Source of the DNA: DATKEH01 sp035546355
GTDB taxonomy: Bacteria; Acidobacteriota; Thermoanaerobaculia; Multivoradales; JAIOJS01
Reading direction: 5' to 3'
Assembly: GCA_035546355.1 (NCBI GenBank)
Contig: DATKEH010000296.1
Coordinates: 1-17,722, forward strand
DNA: 17,722 bases
Positions 1-8,571 of the stretch are shown here, one piece after another (position 1 is the stretch's first letter; each line of letters opens with the position of its first letter). The notes beneath the pieces are model-generated. The model searched no databases. It was not told the DNA's origin and saw only the letters and a program-made list of their open reading frames with translations. A program made the position numbers and the translations under genes.

Positions 1-279
1 AAGGAGCTGATGATCGACGTCGACCAGGGCCGCGTCGCCTACGCCGTGCTGTCCTTCGGCGGCTTCCTCGGGATGGGGGACAAGCTGTTCGCCATCCCCT
101 TCGAGAGCCTGCGGCTGGACGCCACCAAGGAGCACTTCCTCCTCGACCTCCCCAAGGAGCGCCTCGAGAAGGCGCCGGGCTTCGACAAGGACAACTGGCC
201 TTCCACGGCCGACCGCACCTGGGGCGAGGAGATCCACCGCTTCTACGGCGTCGAGCCGTACTGGACCACCCGCCGCTGA
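1..279 (+). CDS. PRC-barrel domain protein, 3' part (5' end outside window)
   Basis: The reading frame is open from base 1 (Lys-Glu-Leu precede the first Met at 10), so the start lies upstream and 92 residues are visible. The segment DVDQGRVAYAVLSFGG followed by GDKLFAIPFESL is the typical strand pattern of a PRC-barrel, a small beta-barrel found in photosynthetic reaction-centre H subunits, in RimM and in many stand-alone bacterial proteins. The tail WGEEIHRFYGVEPYW resembles the ends of stand-alone PRC-barrel proteins of about 110-150 residues. The biochemical role of such proteins is mostly unknown; stress and envelope roles have been suggested. A strong terminator lies 26 bp after the stop, so this gene ends its transcription unit. 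The family call is confident; the function is not. Confidence 0.85.
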   Translation, partial: KELMIDVDQGRVAYAVLSFGGFLGMGDKLFAIPFESLRLDATKEHFLLDLPKERLEKAPGFDKDNWPSTADRTWGEEIHRFYGVEPYWTTRR

Positions 280-305
280 GCCGCGGACAGGGAGAGTAAT
301 TTTGG

Positions 306-335
306 GGGCGCCTGCCGCGCGGCAGGCGCCCTTTT
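306..335 (+). terminator. Rho-independent terminator of the PRC-barrel gene
   Basis: A perfect 11-bp inverted repeat (GGGCGCCTGCC, loop GCGC, GGCAGGCGCCC) at 306-331 is followed directly by TTTT at 332-335. It starts 26 bp after the stop at 279. In the minus direction the stem is followed by CCAAAATT, not a T run, so it should act only on plus-strand transcription. It isolates the upstream gene from the DUF885 gene. Confidence 0.9.
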
Positions 336-361
336 CTACATTTTACAACGCCGGGCTCGGC

Positions 362-367
362 TACACT
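362..367 (+). promoter_or_regulatory. Probable -10 element (TACACT) of the DUF885 gene, leaderless type
   Basis: TACACT fits the TANNNT -10 pattern and ends 9 bp before the ATG at 377. Transcription would start at or next to the start codon. No Shine-Dalgarno sequence is seen between it and the ATG. The preceding 335-348 stretch is the only AT-rich run nearby but holds no clear -35. The same layout recurs at 10563, 11825 and 13604 in this window. Confidence 0.55.
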
Positions 368-376
368 CGCCATCCC

Positions 377-2194
<1,818 letters not shown>

Positions 2195-2201
2195 CCAGGC
2201 C

Positions 2202-2217
2202 ACCCGCGGCGGCGGGT
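2202..2217. other. Short GC hairpin between convergent genes
   Basis: ACCCGC and GCGGGT form a 6-bp stem with loop GGCG in the 22-bp gap between the DUF885 and DDAH stop codons, reaching the first base of the DDAH stop. No T run follows on either strand, so it is at best a weak or Rho-assisted terminator for both genes. Confidence 0.3.
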
Positions 2218-2987
2218 CAGTCGCCTGGCGAAGCGACGAGCAGGCTGCAGCAGGTGACGCCGCCCTCGGCCTTGGCCAGCTCGTCGACGGCGAGGGGGTG
2301 GACCTCTAGCCCGCGGCGCTCCAGCCGCTCGCGGGTGCGCGCAAAGGCGGCGGGCAGCACCACCGCCTCGCCGACGCGCAGGGCGTTGGCGGCGAAGGGC
2401 TCCGAGGGATCCACCGGCAACAGCTCGCAGCCGGCGAACGGCGAGGTGTCGACCCACGGAGGGTGGACCAACAGGGTCTCGTCGCCGACCGCGGTCACCG
2501 CGCTCTTCAGGTGCAGGCAGCCGCGCAGGTCGACGCCCGTCACCTGGTAGCCGTGCGGCTCGAGCAGGGCGCGCAGCTGCGCCCGCCCCTGGCGGTCGGT
2601 GCGCGCCGAGCGGCCGACGAAGACGCGGCGCCCGAGGCGCAGGACGTCGCCGCCGTCGAGCGTGCCCGGGGCGGTGATGCGCGCCAGCGGCCGCAGCCCC
2701 GTCAGCGCCGCCGCCACCGCCTCGGTCTCGCCGCGGCGCGACGGCGCCCCCGGCCGGGCGATCACCGCCAGCTCGTCGACCACCACGGCGGTGTCCTCGA
2801 CGAAGACGCAGTCGGGGAAGCGTGCCTCGCCCGGGAGCTCGGCGACGGTGCATCCCAGCTGCGCCAGCAACTCGCCGTAGGCCGCGTGCTGCTGCCGTGC
2901 CCGCTCGAGGTCGATCGGCTGCCGCTCGAGGTGGCTGAGCTGGCAGCGAGCGAACGCCGGGCTCGGCTGGCGCGTGAGGGCGTGCAT
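2217..2987 (-). CDS. N(G),N(G)-dimethylarginine dimethylaminohydrolase (DDAH)
   Basis: A 256-residue cytosolic enzyme of the DDAH / arginine-deiminase (pentein) superfamily. DDAH hydrolyses N-omega-methylated arginine to citrulline and a methylamine. Visible signatures are FPDCVFVEDTA (57-67), LDGGDVL (110-116), the catalytic His in LHLKS (His159) and the C-terminal TCCS (245-248). By analogy with human DDAH1 the second cysteine, Cys247, is the nucleophile. The length matches bacterial DDAH (about 250-255 residues). It starts 25 bp after the glmS stop, with a purine-rich GGGGCAGGGAG about 10 bp before ATG 2987, so it is probably the last gene of the glm operon. A related pentein such as an arginine deiminase-like hydrolase is a less likely alternative, because the DDAH-type CCS end and short length fit well. 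Confidence 0.88.
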   Translation of the reverse strand: MHALTRQPSPAFARCQLSHLERQPIDLERARQQHAAYGELLAQLGCTVAELPGEARFPDCVFVEDTAVVVDELAVIARPGAPSRRGETEAVAAALTGLRPLARITAPGTLDGGDVLRLGRRVFVGRSARTDRQGRAQLRALLEPHGYQVTGVDLRGCLHLKSAVTAVGDETLLVHPPWVDTSPFAGCELLPVDPSEPFAANALRVGEAVVLPAAFARTRERLERRGLEVHPLAVDELAKAEGGVTCCSLLVASPGD

Positions 2988-3012
2988 CCGACGAGGCTCC
3001 CTGCCCCTCCGT

Positions 3013-4848
3013 CTACTCGACGGTCACGCTCTTGGCCAGGTTGCGAGGCTGGTCGACGTCGGCGCCGCGGCGCACCCCGATGTGGTAGGCGAGCAGCTGC
3101 AGCGGCACGACGTTGACGATCGGCTGCAGCAGCTCGTCCACCGCCGGCACCCGCATCACCGCGTCCGCGAGGTCGGCGAGCGCGGCCAGCTCCTCCCCCT
3201 CGCGGTCGGTCACCACCAGCACTTGTCCGTCGCGGGCCTTGACCTCCTGCAGGTTGCTCACCATCTTGTCGAAGAGCCGCTCGCCGGTGGCTACCGCCAC
3301 CACCGGCAGGTCGGGGTCGATCAGCGCGATCGGCCCGTGCTTCATCTCCCCGGCGGGGTAGCCCTCGGCGTGGATGTAGGAGATCTCCTTGAGCTTGAGC
3401 GCCCCCTCGAGGGCGATCGGGTAGTTGATGCCGCGGCCGAGGTAGAGGAAGTCGCTGGCGCGGTGATGGCGCCAGGCCAGCCGCTCGATCTCCCGCTCGT
3501 GCCCGAGCGCCTCGGAGAGCGCCTGCGGCAGGTGCGCCAGGACCCGCAGCAGCCCCGGTTCGAGGCCGCCGTTGCGCACCTGGCGCAGGTGTAGCGCGAG
3601 GAGGTAGAGGGCGACCAGCTGGGTGGTGAACGCCTTGGTCGACGCCACCCCGATCTCGGGCCCGGCGTGGGTCAGCAGCGTCCCCTCGCTGATGCGGGTG
3701 GCCTGGCTGCCCGGGACGTTGCAGATGCAGGCCAGCAGCGCCCCCTTGTCCCGCGCCGCCTCCATCGCCGACAGGGTGTCGGCCGTCTCCCCCGACTGCG
3801 ATACCCCGAGCGCCAGCAGCCTCCGATCGGCGAGGGGGTCGCGGTAGCGGTACTCCGAGCCGTAGTCGACCTCGACCGGGATGCGGGTGAGCTCCTCGAT
3901 GACGAACTTGCCCACCAGCCCGGCGTGCCAGGAGGTGCCGCAGGCGAGGACGTGGATGCGGTCGATCTCGCGCAGCCGCTCGTCGCGGATGCCCAGCTCC
4001 TCGAGCTCCACCCGGTCGCGCTCGAAGCTCACGCGGCCGGCGAAGGTCTCCTGGACGGCCCGCGGCTGCTCGTGGATCTCCTTGAGCATGAAGTGCTTGT
4101 AGCCGCCCTTTTCGGCCTGGATCGGATCCCACGCCAGGCGCCGCGCCGAGCGCTCCACCGGCTCGCCGGCGGCATCGAACACCGCCACCGCGTCGCGGGT
4201 GATGCGCGCCACGTCGCCGTTCTCGAGGAACATCACCCGCTTGGCATGACGGAGCAACGCCGTCGGGTCCGAGGCCAGGAACTGCTCCCCGTCGCCGAGC
4301 CCCAGCACCAGCGGCGGCCCGGAGCGGGCGGCGACGATCTGCTGCCCCTCGCCCCCCGTCACGGCGGCGAAGGCGTAGTGGCCCTCGAGCGCGCTGCGGG
4401 CTTCCTGCACCGCCGCCAGCAGGTCCCGCCCCTCCTGCAGGTGCTTCGAGATCAGGTTGGCCAGCACCTCGGTGTCGGTCTCGGAGACGAACTCCCACCC
4501 CTCCGCGAGCAGCTGCTGCTTGAGGGTGGCGAAGTTCTCGATGATGCCGTTGTGGATCACCGCCACCCGCCCCTTGGAGTCGGTGTGAGGGTGGGCGTTG
4601 CGCTCCGACGGCCTGCCGTGGGTGGCCCAGCGGGTGTGGCCGATCCCGAAGCTGCCGGCGAGCGGCTGCTCGTCGAGCTTCTTGACCAGCTCGTCGAGCT
4701 TGCCCTCGGCCCTGACGGTCTGGATCCGGCCGTCGTCGACCACCGCCACGCCGGCGGAGTCGTAGCCGCGGTACTCCAGGCGTTTCAGTCCCTCGAGCAG
4801 CAGGGGCACGACCTCGCGCTCCCCGACGTAACCGACGATGCCGCACAT
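3013..4848 (-). CDS. glmS: Glutamine--fructose-6-phosphate aminotransferase (isomerizing)
   Basis: A full-length 611-residue GlmS (usual length about 600-610). It converts fructose-6-phosphate and glutamine to glucosamine-6-phosphate and glutamate in the cytosol, the first committed step towards UDP-GlcNAc, peptidoglycan and LPS. The N-terminal Ntn glutaminase has nucleophile Cys2 after Met (MCGIVGYVG), RGYDSAG, HTRWATHG (71-78) and HNG (99-101). Two SIS domains carry CGTSWHAG (303-310), SQSGET (350-355) and STKAFTTQ (403-410). The C-terminal EGYPAGEMKHGP (495-506) and LAKSVTVE tail are canonical. ATG 4848 is fixed by Cys2 and lies 4 bp after the glmU stop, with GAGG about 11 bp upstream, so glmU and glmS are co-transcribed. 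The 4-bp spacing leaves no room for a glmS riboswitch immediately upstream. Confidence 0.98.
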   Translation of the reverse strand: MCGIVGYVGEREVVPLLLEGLKRLEYRGYDSAGVAVVDDGRIQTVRAEGKLDELVKKLDEQPLAGSFGIGHTRWATHGRPSERNAHPHTDSKGRVAVIHNGIIENFATLKQQLLAEGWEFVSETDTEVLANLISKHLQEGRDLLAAVQEARSALEGHYAFAAVTGGEGQQIVAARSGPPLVLGLGDGEQFLASDPTALLRHAKRVMFLENGDVARITRDAVAVFDAAGEPVERSARRLAWDPIQAEKGGYKHFMLKEIHEQPRAVQETFAGRVSFERDRVELEELGIRDERLREIDRIHVLACGTSWHAGLVGKFVIEELTRIPVEVDYGSEYRYRDPLADRRLLALGVSQSGETADTLSAMEAARDKGALLACICNVPGSQATRISEGTLLTHAGPEIGVASTKAFTTQLVALYLLALHLRQVRNGGLEPGLLRVLAHLPQALSEALGHEREIERLAWRHHRASDFLYLGRGINYPIALEGALKLKEISYIHAEGYPAGEMKHGPIALIDPDLPVVAVATGERLFDKMVSNLQEVKARDGQVLVVTDREGEELAALADLADAVMRVPAVDELLQPIVNVVPLQLLAYHIGVRRGADVDQPRNLAKSVTVE

Positions 4849-4852
4849 GGTG

Positions 4853-6268
4853 TCAGTCCTCGCTGTCGTCGCTCCGGCGCGACCGCTCGCGGCGCTCGCG
4901 GCGCTCGCGGCTCCAGCCGGCGATGTTGCGCTGGCGGGCGCGTCCCACGGCCAGGTCGCCGGCCGGCACGTCCCGGGTGATGACCGAGCCGGCGCCGGTG
5001 GTCGCCCCCTCCCCCACCCGCACCGGGGCCACCAGCATGGTGTCGCTGCCGACGAAGGCGCCGGCGCCGATCTCGGTGCGATGCTTGCGCTCCCCGTCGT
5101 AGTTGCAGGTCACCGCTCCGGCACCGATGTTGGCGCCGTCGCCGACCTCGGCGTCGCCGACGTAGGCCAGGTGGTTGGCCTTGCTGCCGGCGCCGAGGCG
5201 GCTGTTCTTGACCTCGACGAAGTTTCCCACCCGCGCGCCGGTGGCGAGCTCGGCGCCGGGGCGCAGCCGGGCGAAGGGGCCCACCCGGCACCCGTCGCCG
5301 ACGCGCGCCCCCTGCAGCACCGAATACGGCTCGACCACCACCCCGGCGCCGAGCCGGCAGTCCTCGAGCCAGGCGCCCTGGTGCAGGACGCACCCCTCGC
5401 CCAGGGTGGTAGCGCCGCGCAACGTCACGTCGCCGTGCAGCACGCTGTCGCTCCCCACCTCCACCTGCGGGTCGACGACGGTGCGGCGCGGGTCGAGCAG
5501 CGTCACCCCGGCCGCCATCAGCGCTTCCAGCGTGCGGCCGAGCAACAGCCGATGCGCGACCGCCAGCTCCTGCCGGGTGTTGACCCCGAGGGCCTCGACC
5601 GCGTCGTCCAGGGGCACCAGGGCCACCGGCCGCTCGCCCGCCATCGCCGTCACCGCATCGGTGAGGTAGAGCTCCCCCTGGGCGTTGTCCGGCGCCAGCC
5701 GGCGCAGCTGCTCGAAGACCTCGGGAGCCGGCAGGGCATAGAGGCCGGCGTTGACCCGTCGCACCGCCAGCTCCTCGCGGCTGGCATCGGCGGCCTCGAC
5801 GATGCGCTCCAGGGACCCCTCGGGGGTGGCCAGCACCCGGCCCAGGCTGCCCGGCTCGTCGAGCTCGGCGACCGCCATCGCCGCCCCGCCGGCGCCGGCT
5901 GCGGCGCGCAGGGCGTGGAGGGTCGCCGGGGTGACCAGCGGCACGTCCCCCGACAGCACCAGCAGCAGCGCCTCGGCCGGCAGCGCCGACTCGGCCTGGG
6001 CCAGGGCATGCCCGGTGCCCAGCTGCTCGGCCTGCAGCACGAAGCCGACGTCCGGGGCGGCGCAGCGCGCCTCCACCTCGTCGGCGCCGTGCCCGACGAC
6101 GACCACCGTGCGGGTGCAGCCGGCGCTGCGCGCCGCCTCCAGCACCCAGGACAGCAGCGGTCTGCCACCCGCCTCGTGCAGCACCTTGGGGCGCTGCGAG
6201 CGCATCCGCGTCCCCTTGCCGGCGGCCAGGACCACCGCCACGATCGGCCGGTCGGCCACCGCCGTCAC
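4853..6268 (-). CDS. glmU: Bifunctional GlmU: GlcN-1-P acetyltransferase / GlcNAc-1-P uridyltransferase
   Basis: A 471-residue bifunctional enzyme for the last two steps to UDP-GlcNAc. The N-terminal pyrophosphorylase domain (about 1-235) has LAAGKGTRM (14-22) with the following PKVLH, QLGTGHALAQ (82-91) and LSGDVP (105-110). The C-terminal left-handed beta-helix (about 255-450) has hexapeptide repeats and the acetyltransferase signature SKANHLAYVGDAEVG (His366 aligns with the catalytic His of E. coli GlmU) plus CNYDG (388-392). The start is GTG at 6268; its GTGA overlaps the yvcK stop by 4 bp, and GAGGCGAGG precedes it, so translation is probably coupled. An odd feature is the C-terminal tail after residue 452, a charged Ser/Arg/Glu/Asp segment encoded by a 9-bp tandem repeat. 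Confidence 0.97.
   Translation of the reverse strand: MTAVADRPIVAVVLAAGKGTRMRSQRPKVLHEAGGRPLLSWVLEAARSAGCTRTVVVVGHGADEVEARCAAPDVGFVLQAEQLGTGHALAQAESALPAEALLLVLSGDVPLVTPATLHALRAAAGAGGAAMAVAELDEPGSLGRVLATPEGSLERIVEAADASREELAVRRVNAGLYALPAPEVFEQLRRLAPDNAQGELYLTDAVTAMAGERPVALVPLDDAVEALGVNTRQELAVAHRLLLGRTLEALMAAGVTLLDPRRTVVDPQVEVGSDSVLHGDVTLRGATTLGEGCVLHQGAWLEDCRLGAGVVVEPYSVLQGARVGDGCRVGPFARLRPGAELATGARVGNFVEVKNSRLGAGSKANHLAYVGDAEVGDGANIGAGAVTCNYDGERKHRTEIGAGAFVGSDTMLVAPVRVGEGATTGAGSVITRDVPAGDLAVGRARQRNIAGWSRERRERRERSRRSDDSED
4884..4910. repeat. Three perfect 9-bp tandem repeats at the 3' end of glmU
   Basis: CGCTCGCGG occurs three times without mismatch (4884-4892, 4893-4901, 4902-4910). On the coding strand it reads as Arg/Glu-rich triplets in the C-terminal tail of GlmU (about residues 454-463). 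Since the unit is three codons, copy-number change would lengthen or shorten the tail without breaking the frame. Confidence 0.85.
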
Positions 6269-7335
6269 CGCCTCGCCTCGCCCAGCAGGCTGGCGGCGCG
6301 CCAGGCCTCGAGCATGGCGTCCGCGAGCTTTTCGGCGTCGTGGCGGATCAGCTCCCCCTCCGCCAGCAGGTCCGCCTCCATCACCTCGACGCCGCGGGCG
6401 GCGAGGCGCTCGGCGGCGACCGCCACCGGCACCGCCCCCTCTCGCACGTAGGGCGCCAGCCGCTCCGGCGCCGGCGGCCGGGAGCTCACCAGCACCAGGT
6501 CGACGCCGTCGGCGCCGAGGTGCTCCTGCACCACGGCGAGGTGGTCGAGGGCGTCCAGCGCCTCGGTCTCACCGGGCTGGGTCATCAGGTTGAGGGGCAG
6601 GATGACCAGCGCCTCGGTCTCGCGCAGCGCCTGGCGGATGCCGGGGATCAACAGGTTGGGCACGATCGAGGTGAACAGCGAGCCCGGGCCGAGCACCACC
6701 ACGTCGGCGGCGCGCAGCGCCTCGACGGCCTGCGGGAAGGCGGCGGCATCGGCAGGCGCCAGCTCGACGCGGCGCAGGCGTTCGCCCGCCCGGCCGATGG
6801 CCGACTCCCCCTGGTAGAGCGCGCCCGAGGCGCCCCGCGCCAGCAGCTGCACGCTCTCCAGCGTCGAAGGCAGGATCCGCCCCCGCACCGACAGGATGTG
6901 CTCGGTTTCGAGGATCGCCTGATAGAAGCTGCCCGTCACCGCGGCGAGGGCGGCGAGGAACAGGTTGCCGAAGGAGTGCCCGGCCAGCCCTTCGCCGCCG
7001 GGGAAGCGGTACTGGAACAGCCGGCTCAACAGGTGCTCGTCGTCGGCCAGCGCCGCGATGCAGCTGCGCACGTCCCCGGGGGGCAGCATGCCGAAGTCCC
7101 GCCGCAACCGCCCCGAGGAGCCGCCGTCGTCGGCCACCGTCACCACCGCGGCGAGCTGGCCGACGACGCCGGTCTTGACGTGGCGCTTGAGCCCGCGTAG
7201 CAGCACCGACAGACCGGTGCCGCCGCCGACGGCGACGACGGAGAGCGATGCGGGCTCTCCGGCGTCAGCCGCGGAAGATCCCGCCGTGCTCCGGGCTGGC
7301 GCGCAGGGGGCCGAGGTCGGGGTCGTGGAGGCCAT
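6265..7335 (-). CDS. yvcK: YvcK/GlmR family UDP-sugar-binding regulator (CofD-like fold)
   Basis: About 356 residues of the YvcK (GlmR, CuvA) family, annotated as gluconeogenesis factor. In Bacillus the protein binds UDP-GlcNAc and stimulates GlmS; in mycobacteria it acts in envelope growth. From ATG 7335, GGGTG at about 37-41 opens the Rossmann-like domain, then ADDGGSSG (68-75), PPGDVR (85-90), GHSFGNLF, LGPGSLFTSI and QPGETEALDALDHL, all family signatures. No ATG, GTG or TTG occurs in frame between 7335 and the conserved domain, so the gene must begin inside the 3' end of the upstream HTH/TPR gene; a GTG at 7341 is the alternative. No Shine-Dalgarno sequence is evident, suggesting coupling to upstream translation. 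The first ~32 residues are low-complexity Ser/Thr/Ala/Pro. Its stop overlaps glmU by 4 bp. Confidence 0.94.
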   Translation of the reverse strand: MASTTPTSAPCAPARSTAGSSAADAGEPASLSVVAVGGGTGLSVLLRGLKRHVKTGVVGQLAAVVTVADDGGSSGRLRRDFGMLPPGDVRSCIAALADDEHLLSRLFQYRFPGGEGLAGHSFGNLFLAALAAVTGSFYQAILETEHILSVRGRILPSTLESVQLLARGASGALYQGESAIGRAGERLRRVELAPADAAAFPQAVEALRAADVVVLGPGSLFTSIVPNLLIPGIRQALRETEALVILPLNLMTQPGETEALDALDHLAVVQEHLGADGVDLVLVSSRPPAPERLAPYVREGAVPVAVAAERLAARGVEVMEADLLAEGELIRHDAEKLADAMLEAWRAASLLGEARR

Positions 7336-7870
7336 GGACACGATTGCGGGGATCGAGCTCGATGGCGCGCGACAGCGCTTCGGCGGCTCGGTCGAGATCG
7401 CCCTCGAGGGTATGCAAGGCGGCGGCCAGATAGGCGAAACGGCCGTCTTTCTCCGCCCGCCTCTTCGCCTGGCACAGCGCCAGCGCCTCGTCGTAGCGCC
7501 CCCGATTCTTCTCCACCACCGCTCGCACGTAGGGATCCCCTTCGGCTCCGGTCTCGCGGCGGCGGCGGGCGGTCTCGGCGAACAGCCGCGCCCGCGCCGC
7601 CATGTCGCCGTCGGCCTCGGACGCCACCCGCTGCAGCAACTCCTCGGCCTCGTCCCACTGCTGGCCGTAGAGCCGCTCGAGCCCCTGCCGGTAGCGCTCG
7701 ACGACCTCGTCCTCGGCCGCGGCCGCCCCGGCGTCCAGGCGCAGCTCGCGCAGCTTCGCCGTCACCGTCGCGACGTCGGTGCGGAAACGCTCCGCCAGCT
7801 CCTCGACGCTCTTGTCGCCGGCGTGCTTCTTGAGATAGTTGATCTCGACCTTCTGCCACCGCTTCGCCAT
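7265..7870 (-). CDS. HTH-like N-terminus plus TPR repeat protein, function unknown
   Basis: A 201-residue protein. Residues 1-45 (MAKRWQKVEINYLKKHAG, then SVEELAERFRTDVATVTAKLRELRL) look like a small helix-turn-helix of SANT/Myb or sigma-region-4 type. Residues about 60-190 are helical with TPR-like hairpins: YRQGLERLYGQQWDEAEELL, NRGRYDEALALCQ and GDLDRAAEALSRAIELDPRN. The tail HDPDLGPLRASPE is a common TPR protein ending. AGGAGA lies 4 bp before ATG 7870, a strong ribosome binding site. It follows mglA by 24 bp and overlaps yvcK by about 71 bp in another frame, so it sits physically between the polarity GTPase and the UDP-GlcNAc genes. A DNA- or protein-binding adaptor is possible, but no function can be assigned from sequence. 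Confidence 0.85.
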   Translation of the reverse strand: MAKRWQKVEINYLKKHAGDKSVEELAERFRTDVATVTAKLRELRLDAGAAAAEDEVVERYRQGLERLYGQQWDEAEELLQRVASEADGDMAARARLFAETARRRRETGAEGDPYVRAVVEKNRGRYDEALALCQAKRRAEKDGRFAYLAAALHTLEGDLDRAAEALSRAIELDPRNRVHGLHDPDLGPLRASPEHGGIFRG

Positions 7871-7874
7871 GGGC

Positions 7875-7880
7875 TCTCCT
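7875..7880 (-). promoter_or_regulatory. Strong ribosome binding site (AGGAGA) of the HTH/TPR gene
   Basis: On the minus strand AGGAGA ends 4 bp before ATG 7870. It is the clearest Shine-Dalgarno sequence in the window, supports this start, and contrasts with the SD-less starts of the leaderless-type genes. Confidence 0.75.
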
Positions 7881-7894
7881 AGTCCGCTTCCTGC

Positions 7895-8479
7895 CTAGCG
7901 CTTGCGCAGCTCGATCAGGATCAGCTTGGCCACCGCCTTGAGGGTGTCGAACACCCCGATACCCTGCGGCGCGACCGCCTCGAAAGTCGGCTCCCGCTTG
8001 AAGTTGAGGGTGCGATACATCTCGTCGATCGGCACCGCCTGGGGCAGGTCGCGTTTGTTGAACTGCAGCGCATAGGGGATGGCTCGCAGGTCGAGGCCGT
8101 GCTCGCGCAGGTTCTGCTCCAGGTTGCGGATCGACTCGATGTTGGCCTCCATCCGTTCGTCCTGGCTGTCGGCGACGAACACCACCCCGTCGACCCCCTT
8201 GAGGATGAGCTTGCGGCTGGCGTCGTAGAACACCTGCCCCGGCACGGTGTAGAGATGGAAGCGGGTGGTGAAGCCGCGGATGGTACCCAGGTCGAGGGGG
8301 AGAAAGTCGAAGAACAGGGTGCGGTCGGCCTCGGTGGCCAGGGAGATCATCTTGCCCTTCGCCTCGGGCGCCGTCTTGTTGTAGATGTACTGCAGGTTCG
8401 TGGTCTTGCCGCCGAGGCCGGGCCCGTAGTAGACGATCTTGCAGTTGATCTCCTTACTGGCGTAGTTGATGAAGGTCAT
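7895..8479 (-). CDS. mglA: MglA, Ras-like polarity GTPase
   Basis: A 194-residue small GTPase nearly collinear with Myxococcus MglA (195 residues). MglA-GTP marks the leading cell pole and drives gliding and type IV pilus polarity in Myxococcus. Present are the P-loop GPGLGGKTT (19-27), the diagnostic TVPG (Thr78-Gly81) where Ras proteins have DxxG, and the G4 motif NKRD (141-144). Arg53 and Gln82, the residues that complete the active site when MglB acts as GAP, are at the same positions as in characterised MglA. The segment QVFYDASRKLILKGVDGVVF is also highly conserved. It lies 92 bp downstream of mglB and 24 bp upstream of the HTH/TPR gene. The start ATG 8479 matches the family N-terminus (MTFINYASKEINCK). 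No motility genes are seen in the window. Confidence 0.96.
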   Translation of the reverse strand: MTFINYASKEINCKIVYYGPGLGGKTTNLQYIYNKTAPEAKGKMISLATEADRTLFFDFLPLDLGTIRGFTTRFHLYTVPGQVFYDASRKLILKGVDGVVFVADSQDERMEANIESIRNLEQNLREHGLDLRAIPYALQFNKRDLPQAVPIDEMYRTLNFKREPTFEAVAPQGIGVFDTLKAVAKLILIELRKR

Positions 8480-8518
8480 GCCAACCGCCTCGAGCTACCG
8501 GTCACGCCAGCTTCGCCC

Positions 8519-8538
8519 GGGCACCCGCCGCGGTGCCC
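8519..8538. other. Hairpin in the mglB-mglA spacer
   Basis: GGGCACC (8519-8525) and GGTGCCC (8532-8538) form a 7-bp stem with a 6-nt loop inside the 92-bp gap between mglB and mglA. No T run follows on the minus strand, so it is not a standard terminator. It could be an RNA processing or stability element that sets the MglB:MglA ratio. Confidence 0.35.
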
Positions 8539-8571
8539 ACCCCCCGGCCACCCCGCCCCGACCTCGCGATC

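Noticed and set aside
302..376. Upstream extension of the DUF885 gene from the GTG/TTG-type start near 302
   Set aside because: It would translate the terminator hairpin and put 25 non-hydrophobic residues before the signal peptide.
2762..4846. 694-residue minus-strand frame overlapping glmS
   Set aside because: Low-complexity Arg/Ala/Gly composition; glmS in another frame is unmistakable.
4849..4852. glmS riboswitch-ribozyme upstream of glmS
   Set aside because: Only 4 bp separate glmU and glmS, so there is no leader immediately upstream to hold one.
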